Assembly (NCBI RefSeq): GCF_000372725.1
Contig: NW_005195508.1
Coordinates: forward strand, 318,372 to 382,371
Reading direction: 5' to 3'
Source: Emiliania huxleyi CCMP1516
Taxonomy: Eukaryota; Haptophyta; Isochrysidales; Noelaerhabdaceae
DNA: 64,000 nt
In this document: positions 10,447 to 20,144 of the stretch, piece after piece
Layout: every line of letters begins with the position of its first letter
Numbering within the stretch: the first letter of the stretch is position 1
Program-made: the position numbers and the translations under genes
The notes under the pieces: model-generated
The model's database searches: none
What the model saw: only the letters and a program-made list of their open reading frames with translations
Told to the model about the DNA's origin: nothing

Positions 10447-11634
10447 GGGCGAGCGGGAAGCCCCGGCGAGTACAAAAACACAACGCCAAACGCAAGCTGC
10501 TATTCACAGCCTTGTTAGGGCGGCACCTAACAAGGCCCAGAGCCATCCTTTGCCTCTGCGGGCCGTACGTCTTGGTCAGCGTCGGAAGCGCGCTTTGGCG
10601 CGGATTTGCCCATATCGTTGGGCGCACGGAGGGAAGGAGAGGTGGGCTCCTGCCCGAGAAGGTCGCGGGACCTGCGCAGAGCTCGCTCTGCGTGATGCCG
10701 CTCGAGCTTGGGCGTGCACGCAAGAGGTCACGCGCAAGCAAGAGCAAACAACTGGGACGTTCACAGCTGAGGTTACCGAGAGAACGCCGTTCTCACCCAA
10801 AAATACGTCCTCTGGCGCTATGCGCTGGTCTGGCGTGAGAGGTTGAGGTGCGAAGTACGGCGAGTTCGCGCTCTGCGGCCTGCACCGCTAGCGCGGCAGG
10901 CGCTCTTGCGGAGAATTTATCTCTCGGCTGCGTTGGCTCGCCAAAGTCTTTGTTCTCGATGGCGCTGTCCGCTGACTGGGGCCGGGCGTGGGTGTGCGTG
11001 TTTTGTAGAGAAGCAAAAACGCACGTCGTCCGGGTTCTGTCGTGTGTCGAGCGTGCGGGCGGAGGCGAGGCTGAGCCTCTGTGGCGAGAGCTAAAAGATA
11101 GAGCAGTGCGAGAGTTACACACGACACACACGACACGACAGGGACACAGACACAGGCACAGGCACAAACACAGACACACACTGCGCTCCCCTCAGCTCCT
11201 GCGCGGAGAGGGAGACGCGAGCCCGACGGAGTCCGGTGGTGGGGGCCCACGCAGCCAGCCCCTGCGTTGCAGAGGTTGGCGCTGAGCCGCCGCCGCCGCT
11301 CGCTCTCGAAAAGCGTCGCGCTGCTGCCCGTTCCCGGAGCGCGACGAGCGCGAGTTTGGTGGCCAGGGCCTCGCCTGAAAGGGGGGGGGGGGCGGGGCAG
11401 GGGGGAGAAGTGAGGACGTCACCGAGCGGGTGGGGCTGCCGGGAAGGTGGTGGGCTACGAGCGAGTAGCGGGAAGACCGTCGATACTCCGGCGTGCTCCC
11501 CCGCCGCCCCCTCCCTGCGTCACCCACCCCGAGTGACCTACCTCGCAGCCCACACCGCGAGGCGCTGCTGTCAGGGGAATGTTGGGGGCGCGCAAAGCCG
11601 CTCGGAAGAGACGGCCAGGAGCCAAGGAGCGGCC
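10447..11634. other. Intergenic upstream of the helicase
   Basis: No domain-bearing frame. Contains CA-type simple repeat (ACACAGACACAGGCAC, 11110-11180) and a G-tract (11381-11391). Likely includes the helicase promoter near 10450. Confidence 0.4.
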
Positions 11635-11700
11635 GGAGCGCGGGCCCCAAGCTGCAGAAACGAGCTTTTAGTGCTTATGAGCATAAGCACTGGATTCTCA

Positions 11701-11860
11701 TGCGCGCGGAGCGCGCCGGTGCTCTACCCGGACACGCGCGGAGCGCGCTAGCTGGACACCGCACGCGCGGAGCGCGCTAGCTAGACACACACGCGCGGAG
11801 CGCGCTGGCTAGATACCGCGCGGAGCGCGCTGGCACCTATGTGCGCGGAGCGCACCGCGG
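11701..11860. repeat. Array of GCGCGGAGCGCG palindromic motifs, left arm
   Basis: At least six copies of CGCGGAGCGCG separated by short CTAGCTAGACACAC-type linkers lie just inside the left end of the 11.6-14.7 kb element. Confidence 0.85.
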
Positions 11861-11894
11861 TAGAGTCTAGACACATGAAGACAGTCTGTTGCAG

Positions 11895-13828
11895 TCAGTT
11901 GTGGCCACGCGGCTTCGGCCTGACGTCGTAGCACTCGGCTGGCAGACGCTGTGTCTCTGCCTTCTTCCGCGTCATGACCAGACCCCGCTGCAGCGAAGCT
12001 CCAATGCCGCCCCTCTGTGCACGTGACCTGTCGTTGTGGTGAAAGCGGTCTTCCCAGTTGAGCCCGCCCCAGTTCTCGAGCGCACGGTTGATGAAGGGCA
12101 CGGCGACGGGATGGTACGGCTGGGGCGCGTTCCACGCGATCACAGCCTCCTCAGTTGCAGTGACCCAGTTGCCCTGGCGGTCGCAGCGGTCCCACACACC
12201 GCCCATGCCCTCCACAACAGCCTCACACATTGACTTTGTAGCCATGTGCGCCCAGAGGTAGAGGTAGTTTTTGCAGCAAGAGTAGAAGCGGGCGTCGGTG
12301 AATACAGTTTTCATGATGACGGTGCTGCTGGTCGCGCGGTTCCAGGATTGAAAGCCTGGCCGAGGTGCCCACTCGGTGAGCAGCTTAGACAGCATGACGA
12401 ATTCTCTCCAGACAACACTAAATGCCGGCATGTCATCGACAGCTCCTGGATCAGCGCCACCGCCGCCGCTGTCGGTAGCAGGGCTGGGAGCAGCGGGGCC
12501 AGCAGCAGGGCTGGCAGCGGCGGGGGGGACATCATACGTCTGCCCCGGGTCGTAGTTGTCATCGTCAAACTGGCCGAGGGAATCGGCGGCAGCGGCAGGG
12601 GGCGGGGCGGCGAGGGAGGCGGGCGGTCTATGGCTGGCATCACCTTGGTGAGCACTAGCTCAAGGCCGGCGCAGGTGACGGCGTGGAAGGATGAGCGAAG
12701 GTGAGGGACAAACCAGCGAGAGTGGTTTTTTGTCCCAACATCGACACCAATGGTCTGCAGCATGGTGACGCGGCCCTCAAAGGACAGATCGGAGTCGTGG
12801 CATTTGACGCCCTGCAGCGCGACAGAGGCGGAGGGGCGAGCGCGTGTGTGTGTGTATGTGTGTGTGTGCGTGTGTGTGCATGTGTGCGTTCGTGTGTGTG
12901 CAATGCAGTGAGGATGGTGGGTAGTGAGCGGTGCCGGCGCCTGTAGGATCAGCTTACTGATGATGATGCCAGCCCGACGGCGCTCACTAGCATACTGCGA
13001 CTCGACAACCTCGTGATGGGAGCACCACTGATGAATCTGGGTCTGCACATGCTGTTTGACTCCAGCCTTAACAGAAAAGAAGGCACGCGCGGGCCCGAGA
13101 GTGGATCTGTTCCTGATGCCTTCAATGACGCCGACGCTTCTCGCGGTCCGAGCCTTCAGAGCCAGCGGCACATAGCTGGAGCTGGCATACCTGAAACAGC
13201 AGTTGCAAATGATGTCGCCATGCTGCTCATCAAATCGGAATCCCTCAAGCTGGCCAATGTCAAAGCAGTTCTTGCAGGCGTCAATCTTTGCAACAAAGGG
13301 TGCAGCACTTTGGCGTGTTGCGGCGGCGGCGGCCTTTTCCTCTTCGGAGAGATCAAATGCGCGAACAGCGGCGGCCGTCGCAGTCGCGACCTGCTTTGGA
13401 AGGTCAACGAGGACCGATTTCAGTCCCTCCACAATCGCGTCCACCGTAGCAGTAACGGCTCCACTGGCCACAGACTCGGCCTCTCCGAGCGCTGCACGCT
13501 CGAAAGGGTTGAGCTCAATCTGGGATGAGCCGTCTGGCCTCTGCCGCTTCGAGGAAGGTGGAGCACTCTGAGAGCGGCCCGGCGGCGAGTCGGGCGGAGG
13601 CAGGCGGGCGCGAGTCTCGAGCCAATCCTGGAGACCACCTGACGCGAAGATCGTATTCATCGTCGACTCGACATTGTACAGCTTCTCCTTGAACAAATCG
13701 AGTACCTCTTTGGGAGGGTCGTCGTCGCGTTGGATGCCGAGAACGGATTTGAGCGCGTCCACGTTGTGATGATACTGAGGAAACACCTCTCGCTGAGCGG
13801 CCATCACCAGGAGAAGGGTGCGCCACAT
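11895..13828 (-). CDS. Conserved zinc-finger protein of the TIR element, three exons
   Basis: Starting at ATG 13828: MWRTLLLVMAAQREVFPQYH, a disordered charged segment with PPSSKRQRPDGSSQ (NLS-like), then KIDACKNCFDIGQLEGF, DIICNCCFRYAS and VKQHVQTQIHQWCSHHE, a C2/C2/CHH zinc cluster resembling TTF/BED-type fingers of transposon proteins. Two introns are well framed and both GC-AG: 12813-12940 (ACAG|GC...CTGCAG, containing a GT microsatellite) and 12446-12624 (GACC|GC...CCAG), giving VMPAIDRAVDDMPAFSVVWR. The last exon reads FTDARFYSCCKNYLYLWAHM, ATKSMCEAVVEGMGGVWDRC and EEAVIAWNAPQPYHP to stop at 11895. I recall similar SWNRA/TKSMCEAVVEG proteins as repeated families in algal genomes, but I cannot name a function. 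The frame is open upstream of 13828, so the start may be earlier. Confidence 0.6.
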
Positions 13829-14000
13829 GCGTTCGCCAAGTCGCCCGGCGACGCCAGTCTGCGCTGTCGCGAGCACTTCTCTAATCAAATCGGAAACGTT
13901 CGTACGTCGTTTTTTATGTTCCGTTCGTTCGTTCGCGAGAAGGATACCGGTGAGGAAGAAATCTTTTTCTGTGCGCGTTGCCGCCTCCTTCTAGGCCACG
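13829..14000. promoter_or_regulatory. Divergent promoter region of the element
   Basis: About 170 bp between two diverging genes, with a GTTCGTTCGTTCG run (13922-13935). Promoter role is inferred from position only. Confidence 0.35.
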
Positions 14001-14471
14001 ATGGTCGCTCCAGCACAAATGCTGGGTAGCTCCATCCAGACGACCCCGGCCGCCATGAAGCAGGCGGTGCTCGACGCAGCCACTGGTGGCATGTCGCCGA
14101 CATCGAAGGCAAAGTTCATCAAGTACAACTGCAGCGATTGCGGCGGCGACCTCATGGCTGGCGACGGCCCTGGCACTGACGTTACCGGCGCGTGGCGCAA
14201 AATGTCACACAACAAGCACTGGACGAAGCAGCAGCTCGCCGAAGCGAGAGCCACATGGGTGCGGCCGAATGACAAGAAGACAGTCGTCACGGTGTGCACC
14301 GGAAGCAGGTGCCGCAAACCACTTCTCCCGACAGCGGAGCAGCTCGAGCGGATGCAAGAGTACAGTCTGACGATCAAGCAGGAGAGCGACGTGCGCGCGG
14401 CTGCGGCACGGCTCCCAGGCGACTTTGTCGATGCCGGCGACATCTTAGATCTGCTCAGGATGGGCATGTAG
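14001..14471 (+). CDS. 156-residue CxxC protein of the TIR element
   Basis: ATG 14001 to stop 14471, single exon. Sequence includes KFIKYNCSDCGGDLMAGDGP and VVTVCTGSRCRKPLLPTAEQ: two cysteine pairs about 55 residues apart that could bind one zinc, with a central KMSHNKHWTKQQLAEARATW segment and a charged helical C-terminus. No named family recognised. It diverges from the larger zinc-finger gene and stops just before the right GCGCGGAGCGCG array, so it is probably part of the same element. It could be a regulator or DNA-binding partner (inference). Confidence 0.6.
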   Translation: MVAPAQMLGSSIQTTPAAMKQAVLDAATGGMSPTSKAKFIKYNCSDCGGDLMAGDGPGTDVTGAWRKMSHNKHWTKQQLAEARATWVRPNDKKTVVTVCTGSRCRKPLLPTAEQLERMQEYSLTIKQESDVRAAAARLPGDFVDAGDILDLLRMGM

Positions 14472-14478
14472 CGCCCAG

Positions 14479-14690
14479 AGACACGCGCGGAGCGCGCCGC
14501 TGCAGAACACGCGCGGAGCGCGCCGCTGCATGGGTAGGCGCGGAGCGCCGCCACTCGAGATTGGGCCTGTGGGTGGGCCGAGTGGTTCCAGCGTGTGAGT
14601 CAAACTCTTAATAGAAATCGCATCTAGCCCTCCACAATCCTCAAAATTTTCTTCGGGGCGCGCTCCGCGCGCGGCGCTCCGCGCCTACTC
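14479..14690. repeat. GCGCGGAGCGCG motifs, right arm
   Basis: Three copies at 14481-14560 and an inverted pair at 14657-14688 lie inside the right end of the element. The 44.2-kb region carries a related array. Confidence 0.8.
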
Positions 14691-14964
14691 CTTGAGCGTC
14701 ATAAGCACTGGTTCGCACATGTTCTGCAGCTTGGAGCGCGGCGAAAGACCGAGGGGAAGTGGCCGCCGCATGCAGCCTCCACACGGTTTGCTGTTCACAT
14801 AAACGCACAAGCACTAACACACCGGTACGACCTTCGTACACCGTTTTACGACTAACTCCTTCGCACAGACACTGGGCACGCGGGCACGGGCTGGCGCGCT
14901 GGCACGAACGCAGGAAACAAGAATTCGAAACAAGTTCCAATATGTACCATTGCGCATTGCTCAC

Positions 14965-15252
14965 CGATCTGCTGTCCGCGCGCACTCGCTCGCCGCCTTG
15001 CGGCCAGAAGCCTGCGCTTCTTGTCCTCGGCCTCAGTCCGGCGCCCTCTGCCTTGAGCACGTCGAGCACACGCGCTGCAGCAGGGCCGGGTCGGCGCCGG
15101 CGGGCAGGAGAGGTACCGGACTCGGGCGCGCCGTCAAAGCCTGCCAGCGTAAACAGCTCCTCGGCGCCCTTGCACGAGCAGCCCTTGGCCGCGCCCGAGA
15201 TGCGGATCTTCCGGAACGTGGGCTCGCCTGTGGCTAGCACGTTGCCCGACAT
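14965..15252 (-). CDS. PUB-like domain exon
   Basis: Minus reading from ATG 15252: MSGNVLATGEPTFRKIRISG then EELFTLAGFDGAPESG. The pattern (N.L....EP.FR.IR.S ... ..EL....GF) matches the PUB/PUG domain of p97-cofactor and peptide-N-glycanase proteins, which binds the C-terminus of Cdc48/p97. A plausible donor (AGATCG|GTGAGC) ends the exon at 14965; a downstream exon was not found before the TIR element, so the gene may be truncated by it or the exon may end differently. AG directly precedes the ATG, so an upstream exon is possible. Confidence 0.45.
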
Positions 15253-15353
15253 CTGACGGTTGCGACACAAGCTTCACGGTCGTGCCTGCCGTTGAGCTCG
15301 AGCTTCCTCGCGGCCGCCGGGAGAGGCCCTTCAGTGTCGAGACTGCGGGGCCG

Positions 15354-16515
15354 CTAGCCTCCCACCCTCCCTCCTGCCTCCTCCAGCGTCACCGCCAAAG
15401 CGCCTCGCACCGAATTGAAGCAGCAGAGCCTACGCCCCGCCCCGAGCGCCTCACGCAGATCCGCCACCGTGATGGCCTCCTCCCGCAGCACCCCTCTCGA
15501 GATCAGCTGCTCCGGGCGGGGCGCGGGCGCGTCGTGAGGGGCCGAGAGCAGCGGCGCGGGGCCGGGGCGAGGGGCTGGGGCGAGAGAGCGGGGAGCGCGC
15601 CTCCGCGCGCATCACGCCGCCGAGGAGCCCACACGAGAGCGGCGGTGTGATCCACCCGCCGCCCGCCGCCTCGAGCCCGACGTTTGTGATGGACGTCTCC
15701 GTCACCTGCCCGAGCTCGTTGTGCATCAGCACGTCAAAGATCTCGCCGCCGACGGCGGCACGCTCGCGCGCCGCGTCGTAGGCCGCGCGGGCGGTCGTCT
15801 TGTGGCGGAGGCAGGGGTCGTCGCGCGGGGTGGGCGCCGGGTCCAGCCGAAGAAGCAGCACCTGAGGCGTTCCGGTGGTGTGTGGACTACGCTCGGTGGC
15901 CAGCGAAAGCGGAGGTGCCTGGCGCACCCGGTCGTCACTCGTCGGCGGAGCCATGACGGCGGCGGGATGGGAGAGCACCCCAGCCAGCGCGTAGCGCTCG
16001 ACGCGCAGCGAGCCGTCGCGCGCGGCAAGCAGACGGACACGGCTCGCGCCACCGGGCGGCCACGCGGCAGCCTCGGCGTGAAGCCGCGCCGCTATCTTCT
16101 CCGGCGCGGGCAGCGTGAAGCCGAGCGCGTAGCCGGAGAGGAGGAGCCGGTCGAGGTGCCCACTCAGAAGGTAGTAGCCCTCGGAGGGCGTGTGCAGCAG
16201 CGTTTCGAGGAGCTGAGCGTCGCACTTGTCGCACATCACTCGTTGGCTGGCTCCCGGCTGAGGCAGGTGATCGCTCCACACGCTCCAAGATCCCAGCGGA
16301 GTGGCGGGCCGTGCTCGCCCCACGGACAGCTTTCTTCTGCGAGGGAGTTTTGTTGTAAAATTCTTCTGCCGGTGTCTGTGTTCTGTACGCACGGCCCACG
16401 AGAGGAGAGAGGGACGGAGGAGAGGCTGCCCGTACCTCCACGAGCGGCGGCTGCGGGCCCGGCCTGGGCTCGTCCTCCGACGCGTTGCGCCGCAGGATGA
16501 AGACGGCCTCGTACC
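15354..16515 (-). CDS. Class IV aminotransferase, 4-amino-4-deoxychorismate lyase-like (PabC domain)
   Basis: PLP enzyme family that releases p-aminobenzoate for folate. Minus reading: RYEAVFILRRNASEDEPRPG (exon after acceptor GTGCAG near 16515), then CDAQLLETLLHTPSEGYYLL and SGHLDRLLLSGYALGF (typical start of the lyase domain in PabB-PabC fusions), LRHKTTARAAYDAARE (PLP-lysine region, K in HKTTAR), FDVLMHNELGQVTETSITNV, GWITPPLSCGLLGGVMR, EAITVADLREALGAG and CCFNSVRGALAV, stop at 15354. Order and spacing match aminodeoxychorismate lyase. An N-terminal PabB synthase domain was not found upstream, so the gene is either lyase-only or truncated 5'. Two or three introns. Confidence 0.75.
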
Positions 16516-17026
16516 TCTGCACGTCACATGTGCATGTATGTGACGAGGGTGTGGAGATGGGAGCGTGCCCTCCCACACGCACTGCCCGCTAAAAGTCCAA
16601 CCCACGGAGAGAGACTGGGTTGGTGGGTAACCCAGTATCACTCGCCGTGCCGCAGTGGAGATCTGGAGAACTACCAACCAACTGTGGTGCCCGCCCTCCA
16701 CCCACCTCCCCGCGCGGGGCCGCTCCGGGGCGACCCGGGCGCCCTCCAGATCTCCCGAGATTACTATCCTTCAATCCTCCAGATCGTAATATCTCCACTG
16801 CTGTCTTAAGGTCCGACAAGTTCGGCACCGGCCACCGCCTCGGTATACAAAATGCGCCTGCGGGCGGACCCTCTTAGAGTACAGTCTACAGATCACAGAT
16901 CACATTGACGTGAATTACGATTTGGGATCGCCCCCCCAATGAACACACCAGTGAGGGAGGGCCGATCCGAACACACCAGTGAGCCGATCCGCGAATCATG
17001 TTGGGTGCCGGAATCCCCGTTATAGC
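16516..17026. other. Intergenic with fragment of the shared upstream repeat
   Basis: No gene recognised. Positions 16931-16962 hold a C-tract followed by AATGAACACACCAGTGAGGG, partial copy of a repeat found upstream of three other genes; GAACACACCAGTGAGCCGAT follows again at 16969. Confidence 0.5.
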
Positions 17027-17443
17027 ATGAGAGGATGTCCGCACCAGCGGCGCGGTGACTGCGAGTGGAGCAAGCACTTCATCACCACTCCCAAGTACCT
17101 CGCCAAGGCGCGCGCGCTTGCCAGCAGCCGCGTCACCAGCCACTGCCTTCCCGCCACCCACAATGAGATATCATGACCTCCCACCCTCTGCTTGCAGCGG
17201 CTCGCTGAGGTGGTGAAGGTGGTCCCCGGCTTCAATGAGGAGGTCAAGTTCTACAAGCGGGTCACGCACGAGGGCGGCGCCATCGAGACTGAGCCAACGA
17301 CGCGGGACGAGATCATGGAGATGGAGATCACGATGGTGCTCCCCTTCCAGCCTCAGTCGAGGCGGGAGAGCGAGCTGAGCCGCAAGCTCGAGGCCGCGTA
17401 TGCGGAGGCGACTGCCGCCAAGCGGCAGCGCACCGGCCCCTAA
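17027..17443 (+). CDS. Small two-exon conserved-looking protein, function unknown
   Basis: Exon 1 17027-17107, exon 2 17198-17443, joined by a 90-bp GC-AG intron (GCCAAG|GCGCGC...CTTGCAG|CGG). The 108-residue product reads MRGCPHQRRGDCEWSKHFIT, TPKYLAKRLAEVVKVVPGFN and EEVKFYKRVTHEGGAIETEP, ending in a basic tail ATAAKRQRTGP. The join is supported by an uninterrupted charged-helix pattern. The basic tail could be a nuclear signal. No family recognised. A partial shared upstream repeat lies about 65 bp before the ATG. Confidence 0.55.
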
Positions 17444-17779
17444 ATTCACACTACACACACATCACACACATACACATTCACATTAGAGGGTGTCTACTGC
17501 AAATACTGTGCACCTGTACTGTTATATGATAGTAATAGAGCAGTTTGCAACCCGCTTGCCTCGAGGCCTCCGTCCTCGAAAGGAGATTTCGAGTGCAGTG
17601 TGCGAGCAGCGCAGCGCCAGGCCGACCCCTGGCACGCCCAGGCGGACGTGAGACGGAGGCCCACCGAGCGAGTGCGAGCTGCATCGGCGGCCATGTCTCC
17701 CGCAGCCGCGAGCGAGCACGCTCTAAGAGGCAGCATCGCGCATTTAACGTACATTTCACGGACTCTTTTCTTCAAGTCC

Positions 17780-18841
17780 ATGGAGGCCTCGGTGGCGCTC
17801 ACGTCGGTCATCTTCCTCGCGGCTGCTGCCGACGCCGCTCTGCTGCCGCCGCCACTCGCCGCCTCGCTGCAAGCAAGACGGGCCTGCGTTCGCAGAGCAT
17901 CGCCGGTCAAGGCGTCTTCAACGCCCGCCAGAGCTGCCTCCGACAGCAACGCAGATGGTGAGAGGCCTCCCACAAATCCGATGCCGGCATACTCGCCACT
18001 AAACAGCTCATCAAAAGCCTCAGACATGCGCACGACCCGCATCACCGAGTTGACGTGCGCCCCTCAGGCGATGGCCTCGCAGACTCACCGAGTTGACGTG
18101 CGCCCCTCAGGCGGCGGCGAGGCCGTCGCTCCCGGCGCTGCTGCGAGTGCCTCCGATAGCAGCGCCCTCGTCACTGCCGCCGACGCCGCTGCGGTCGGGA
18201 ACCTGGTGGAGGACGACGAGTGGCTCGGCCTTGCGATGGAGATGGCCATCCTCGTCCGCGTCGCTGTTCGCGAGGAGGCGAAGAAGCAGATCCGCGGCTT
18301 CACCAGCAAGGACGACTACAAGATCGGCGACCTGTCCAAAGAGATTGACGCTCGCGTCAAGGCGGAGGTGGCGCGGCTGCGAGACAAGGACGAGTACGAG
18401 CTGGGCGACCTCTCCGTCGCCCTCGATCAGCTGACCAAGGAGCAGGTCTGCAAGCTCACCGGCAAGAGCGAGTACGCGGCGGGCGACCTATCAGTCGAGA
18501 TCGACGGCCGCGTCAAGAGCGCCGTGGCAGACTTCTGCGGAAAGGAGGAGTACACTACGGGCGATCTCACGCGCGAGATAGACCGGCGCGCAAAGTCGGC
18601 CGTGGCGGACTTCACGGGGAAGGAGCAGTATACCTTCGGCGACATCAGCCGCGAGCTCGAGAGCCGCAGGGCGGCGTGGGTGCAGGAGTTCACGGGCAAG
18701 TCCGACTACCAGTTCGGCGACCTGACCAAGACCTTCGTCTCAAACTTCACCGGGAAGGGGGAGTACCAGTTTGGTGACATCACCAAGAGGGTGGGGCAGA
18801 TGCTGTTTGGAAACAAGCAGGTGAAGAAGGAGAAGCAGTGA
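17780..18841 (+). CDS. Seven-repeat protein (26-residue GK-Y-GDL units) with N-terminal targeting sequence
   Basis: From ATG 17780 the 353-residue protein starts MEASVALTSVIFLAAAADAA, a signal-peptide-like stretch, then a Ser/Ala/Arg-rich segment that could be the second half of a plastid-targeting leader (inference). After a linker, seven repeats follow from about 18298: FTSKDDYKIGDLSKEI, LRDKDEYELGDLSVAL, LTGKSEYAAGDLSVEI, FCGKEEYTTGDLTREI, FTGKEQYTFGDISREL, FTGKSDYQFGDLTKTF, FTGKGEYQFGDITKRV. The first five are spaced exactly 26 residues; the sixth is 19. Tail is lysine-rich. Upstream ATG at 17600-17782 region and an antisense open frame make the N-terminus less certain. A 28-bp direct repeat (18043-18070; 18086-18113) lies in the linker; the frame is open through it. 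Confidence 0.65.
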   Translation: MEASVALTSVIFLAAAADAALLPPPLAASLQARRACVRRASPVKASSTPARAASDSNADGERPPTNPMPAYSPLNSSSKASDMRTTRITELTCAPQAMASQTHRVDVRPSGGGEAVAPGAAASASDSSALVTAADAAAVGNLVEDDEWLGLAMEMAILVRVAVREEAKKQIRGFTSKDDYKIGDLSKEIDARVKAEVARLRDKDEYELGDLSVALDQLTKEQVCKLTGKSEYAAGDLSVEIDGRVKSAVADFCGKEEYTTGDLTREIDRRAKSAVADFTGKEQYTFGDISRELESRRAAWVQEFTGKSDYQFGDLTKTFVSNFTGKGEYQFGDITKRVGQMLFGNKQVKKEKQ

Positions 18842-19238
18842 GGCCTGCGTGTGCTCTTGAGTCTTGTCTCTTTACGCGGTCTGCACCGCCGCATTCCTCG
18901 TCGACTACCTGGCGTGCTCCGCCCGCTCCACCTCGCCCCACAGCGAGGTGCATGGCCGCTTCGTCGCGCAAATTATGTGTGAGTGTTAGAGTTTTTGTGT
19001 TGCGTCCTGTGCCCGCAAGTTCTTATCAATAAAAAGGATATGCCGTCAGTGTCGTCCCCTCCTTAGGTTCAGGACGGTCCGCCTTCTTTGATCGAGTTTC
19101 CTGTGGAAATCTTTGCGCCGTCCGTGACATCCAACAAGTCGGACTCCGCGCCCAAGTCCGACCAAATGCCCAAGCCCCAAGTCCATGCGGTAGAGCGCAC
19201 CCAGAGCTCACGCCGACCCGTTGCCCTTGCCCACAGGC
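18842..19238. other. Intergenic / 5' flank of the secreted proline-rich protein gene
   Basis: Contains AATAAAAAG at 19027, a possible polyadenylation signal for the upstream repeat-protein gene. No gene recognised. Confidence 0.4.
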
Positions 19239-20144
19239 ATGCTCTTCTCCCTCGCCCTGTCGCTAGCTCTTCCGGCTCCAACTCCGACGCCGATGCCAAT
19301 CCCCGCTTTGCAAAGCATCGAGCGCTTGCTCGCGGAGGCCCAAGGTGAGGTCCAGACAGCAGCTATGGAGGTGGTTGAGCTGAAGCAGCAAGTGCACGAC
19401 CTCCAGGAGCAGCTTCGCGACTCCGCTTGCTCTCCATCTCCACCACCGCCCTCTCCGCCACTGCCATCTCCGCCACCGCCCAGCCCGCCACCACCATCAC
19501 CGCCGCCACCATCGCCGACGCCCGCGCCCCCCCCTCCAGCGCCTCCCCCACCACTATCGCCGCCTCCCTCATCACCGGCGGTGTGTCCGTTTGTTGCCGG
19601 CTGCACTCGCTCAAGGCTCGAGGGAGGCTGCCACAGCAACGGTCCTCAATGCAGGCTGTGCGACGACCAACATGAGGAAGACAAGTGTTTCAACGACATT
19701 CCTCAAGGCATCATTCGTTATCCGGAATATGGGTTTCTCCAACAGTCGAGCTTCATCTTTTACAACTTTCATTGCGACCAACCTCGAACCTCCAATGGCG
19801 GACCGCTGCCCAAGGTCGCACCGTTCACCGCCGGCCAGATATATACGATCGTCATGCACAACATCGGCAGTGCCTGCAACTGGGAACGCCGTTTCGACTG
19901 CAACGACCGCGGCGATGAGAGCTGGGTCGTCGGAGACTACCAGTACGCGGAGAGGTGTTACAGTCATGGAGGGTGTTCTCTGTGGCTTGACTGGACCAGT
20001 GGCACCTTTAGCGCCACCACATCACTGAGGCTCTCGAACATGACCTTCGATGGGCACCCGGCGCATTTCCCGCCGTGGTTTAAGTTCTGGACGGGATATG
20101 TCGGGAGTTCTGGCGTGCTCACTGAGGTGAGGGCGAAGTGCTAA
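19239..20144 (+). CDS. Secreted proline-rich protein with Cys-rich C-terminal domain
   Basis: ATG 19239: MLFSLALSLALPAPTPTPMP is a signal peptide. Then a short coiled-coil-like helix (IERLLAEAQGEVQTAAMEVV, ELKQQVHDLQEQLRD), a SPPPPSPP hydroxyproline-type spacer (about residues 68-115), and a 190-residue globular domain with about a dozen cysteines: VCPFVAGCTRSRLEGGCHSN, GPQCRLCDDQHEEDKCF, CNWERRFDCNDRGDES, ERCYSHGGCSLWLDW. No catalytic motif recognised; fold could be lectin-like, which is a guess. Likely extracellular matrix or scale/cell-coat associated. Stop 20144, apparently single exon; AG precedes the ATG so a 5' exon is possible. Confidence 0.7.
   Translation: MLFSLALSLALPAPTPTPMPIPALQSIERLLAEAQGEVQTAAMEVVELKQQVHDLQEQLRDSACSPSPPPPSPPLPSPPPPSPPPPSPPPPSPTPAPPPPAPPPPLSPPPSSPAVCPFVAGCTRSRLEGGCHSNGPQCRLCDDQHEEDKCFNDIPQGIIRYPEYGFLQQSSFIFYNFHCDQPRTSNGGPLPKVAPFTAGQIYTIVMHNIGSACNWERRFDCNDRGDESWVVGDYQYAERCYSHGGCSLWLDWTSGTFSATTSLRLSNMTFDGHPAHFPPWFKFWTGYVGSSGVLTEVRAKC

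Larger units (their letters stand above)
11635..14741. mobile_element. 3.1-kb element with terminal inverted repeats and two divergent genes
   Basis: The ends carry the inverted motif CCAAGCTGCAGAA (11647-11659 on plus; 14722-14734 on minus), followed inward on both sides by a GTGCTTATGA motif and by arrays of GCGCGGAGCGCG. The flanks both read GGAGCGCGG (11635-11643; 14733-14741), a possible target-site duplication, though the motif is locally common. Inside are a minus-strand two-zinc-cluster gene (11895-13828) and a plus-strand CxxC gene (14001-14471) diverging from a 170-bp spacer. A DNA transposon or other TIR-bounded cassette is the simplest reading; no transposase catalytic triad was identified. 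Confidence 0.5.

Noticed and set aside
18043-18113. 43-base GC-AG intron between 28-bp direct repeats in the repeat-protein gene
   Set aside because: Removal would break the frame leading into the 26-residue repeats, while the unspliced frame stays open; kept as a duplication, not an intron.
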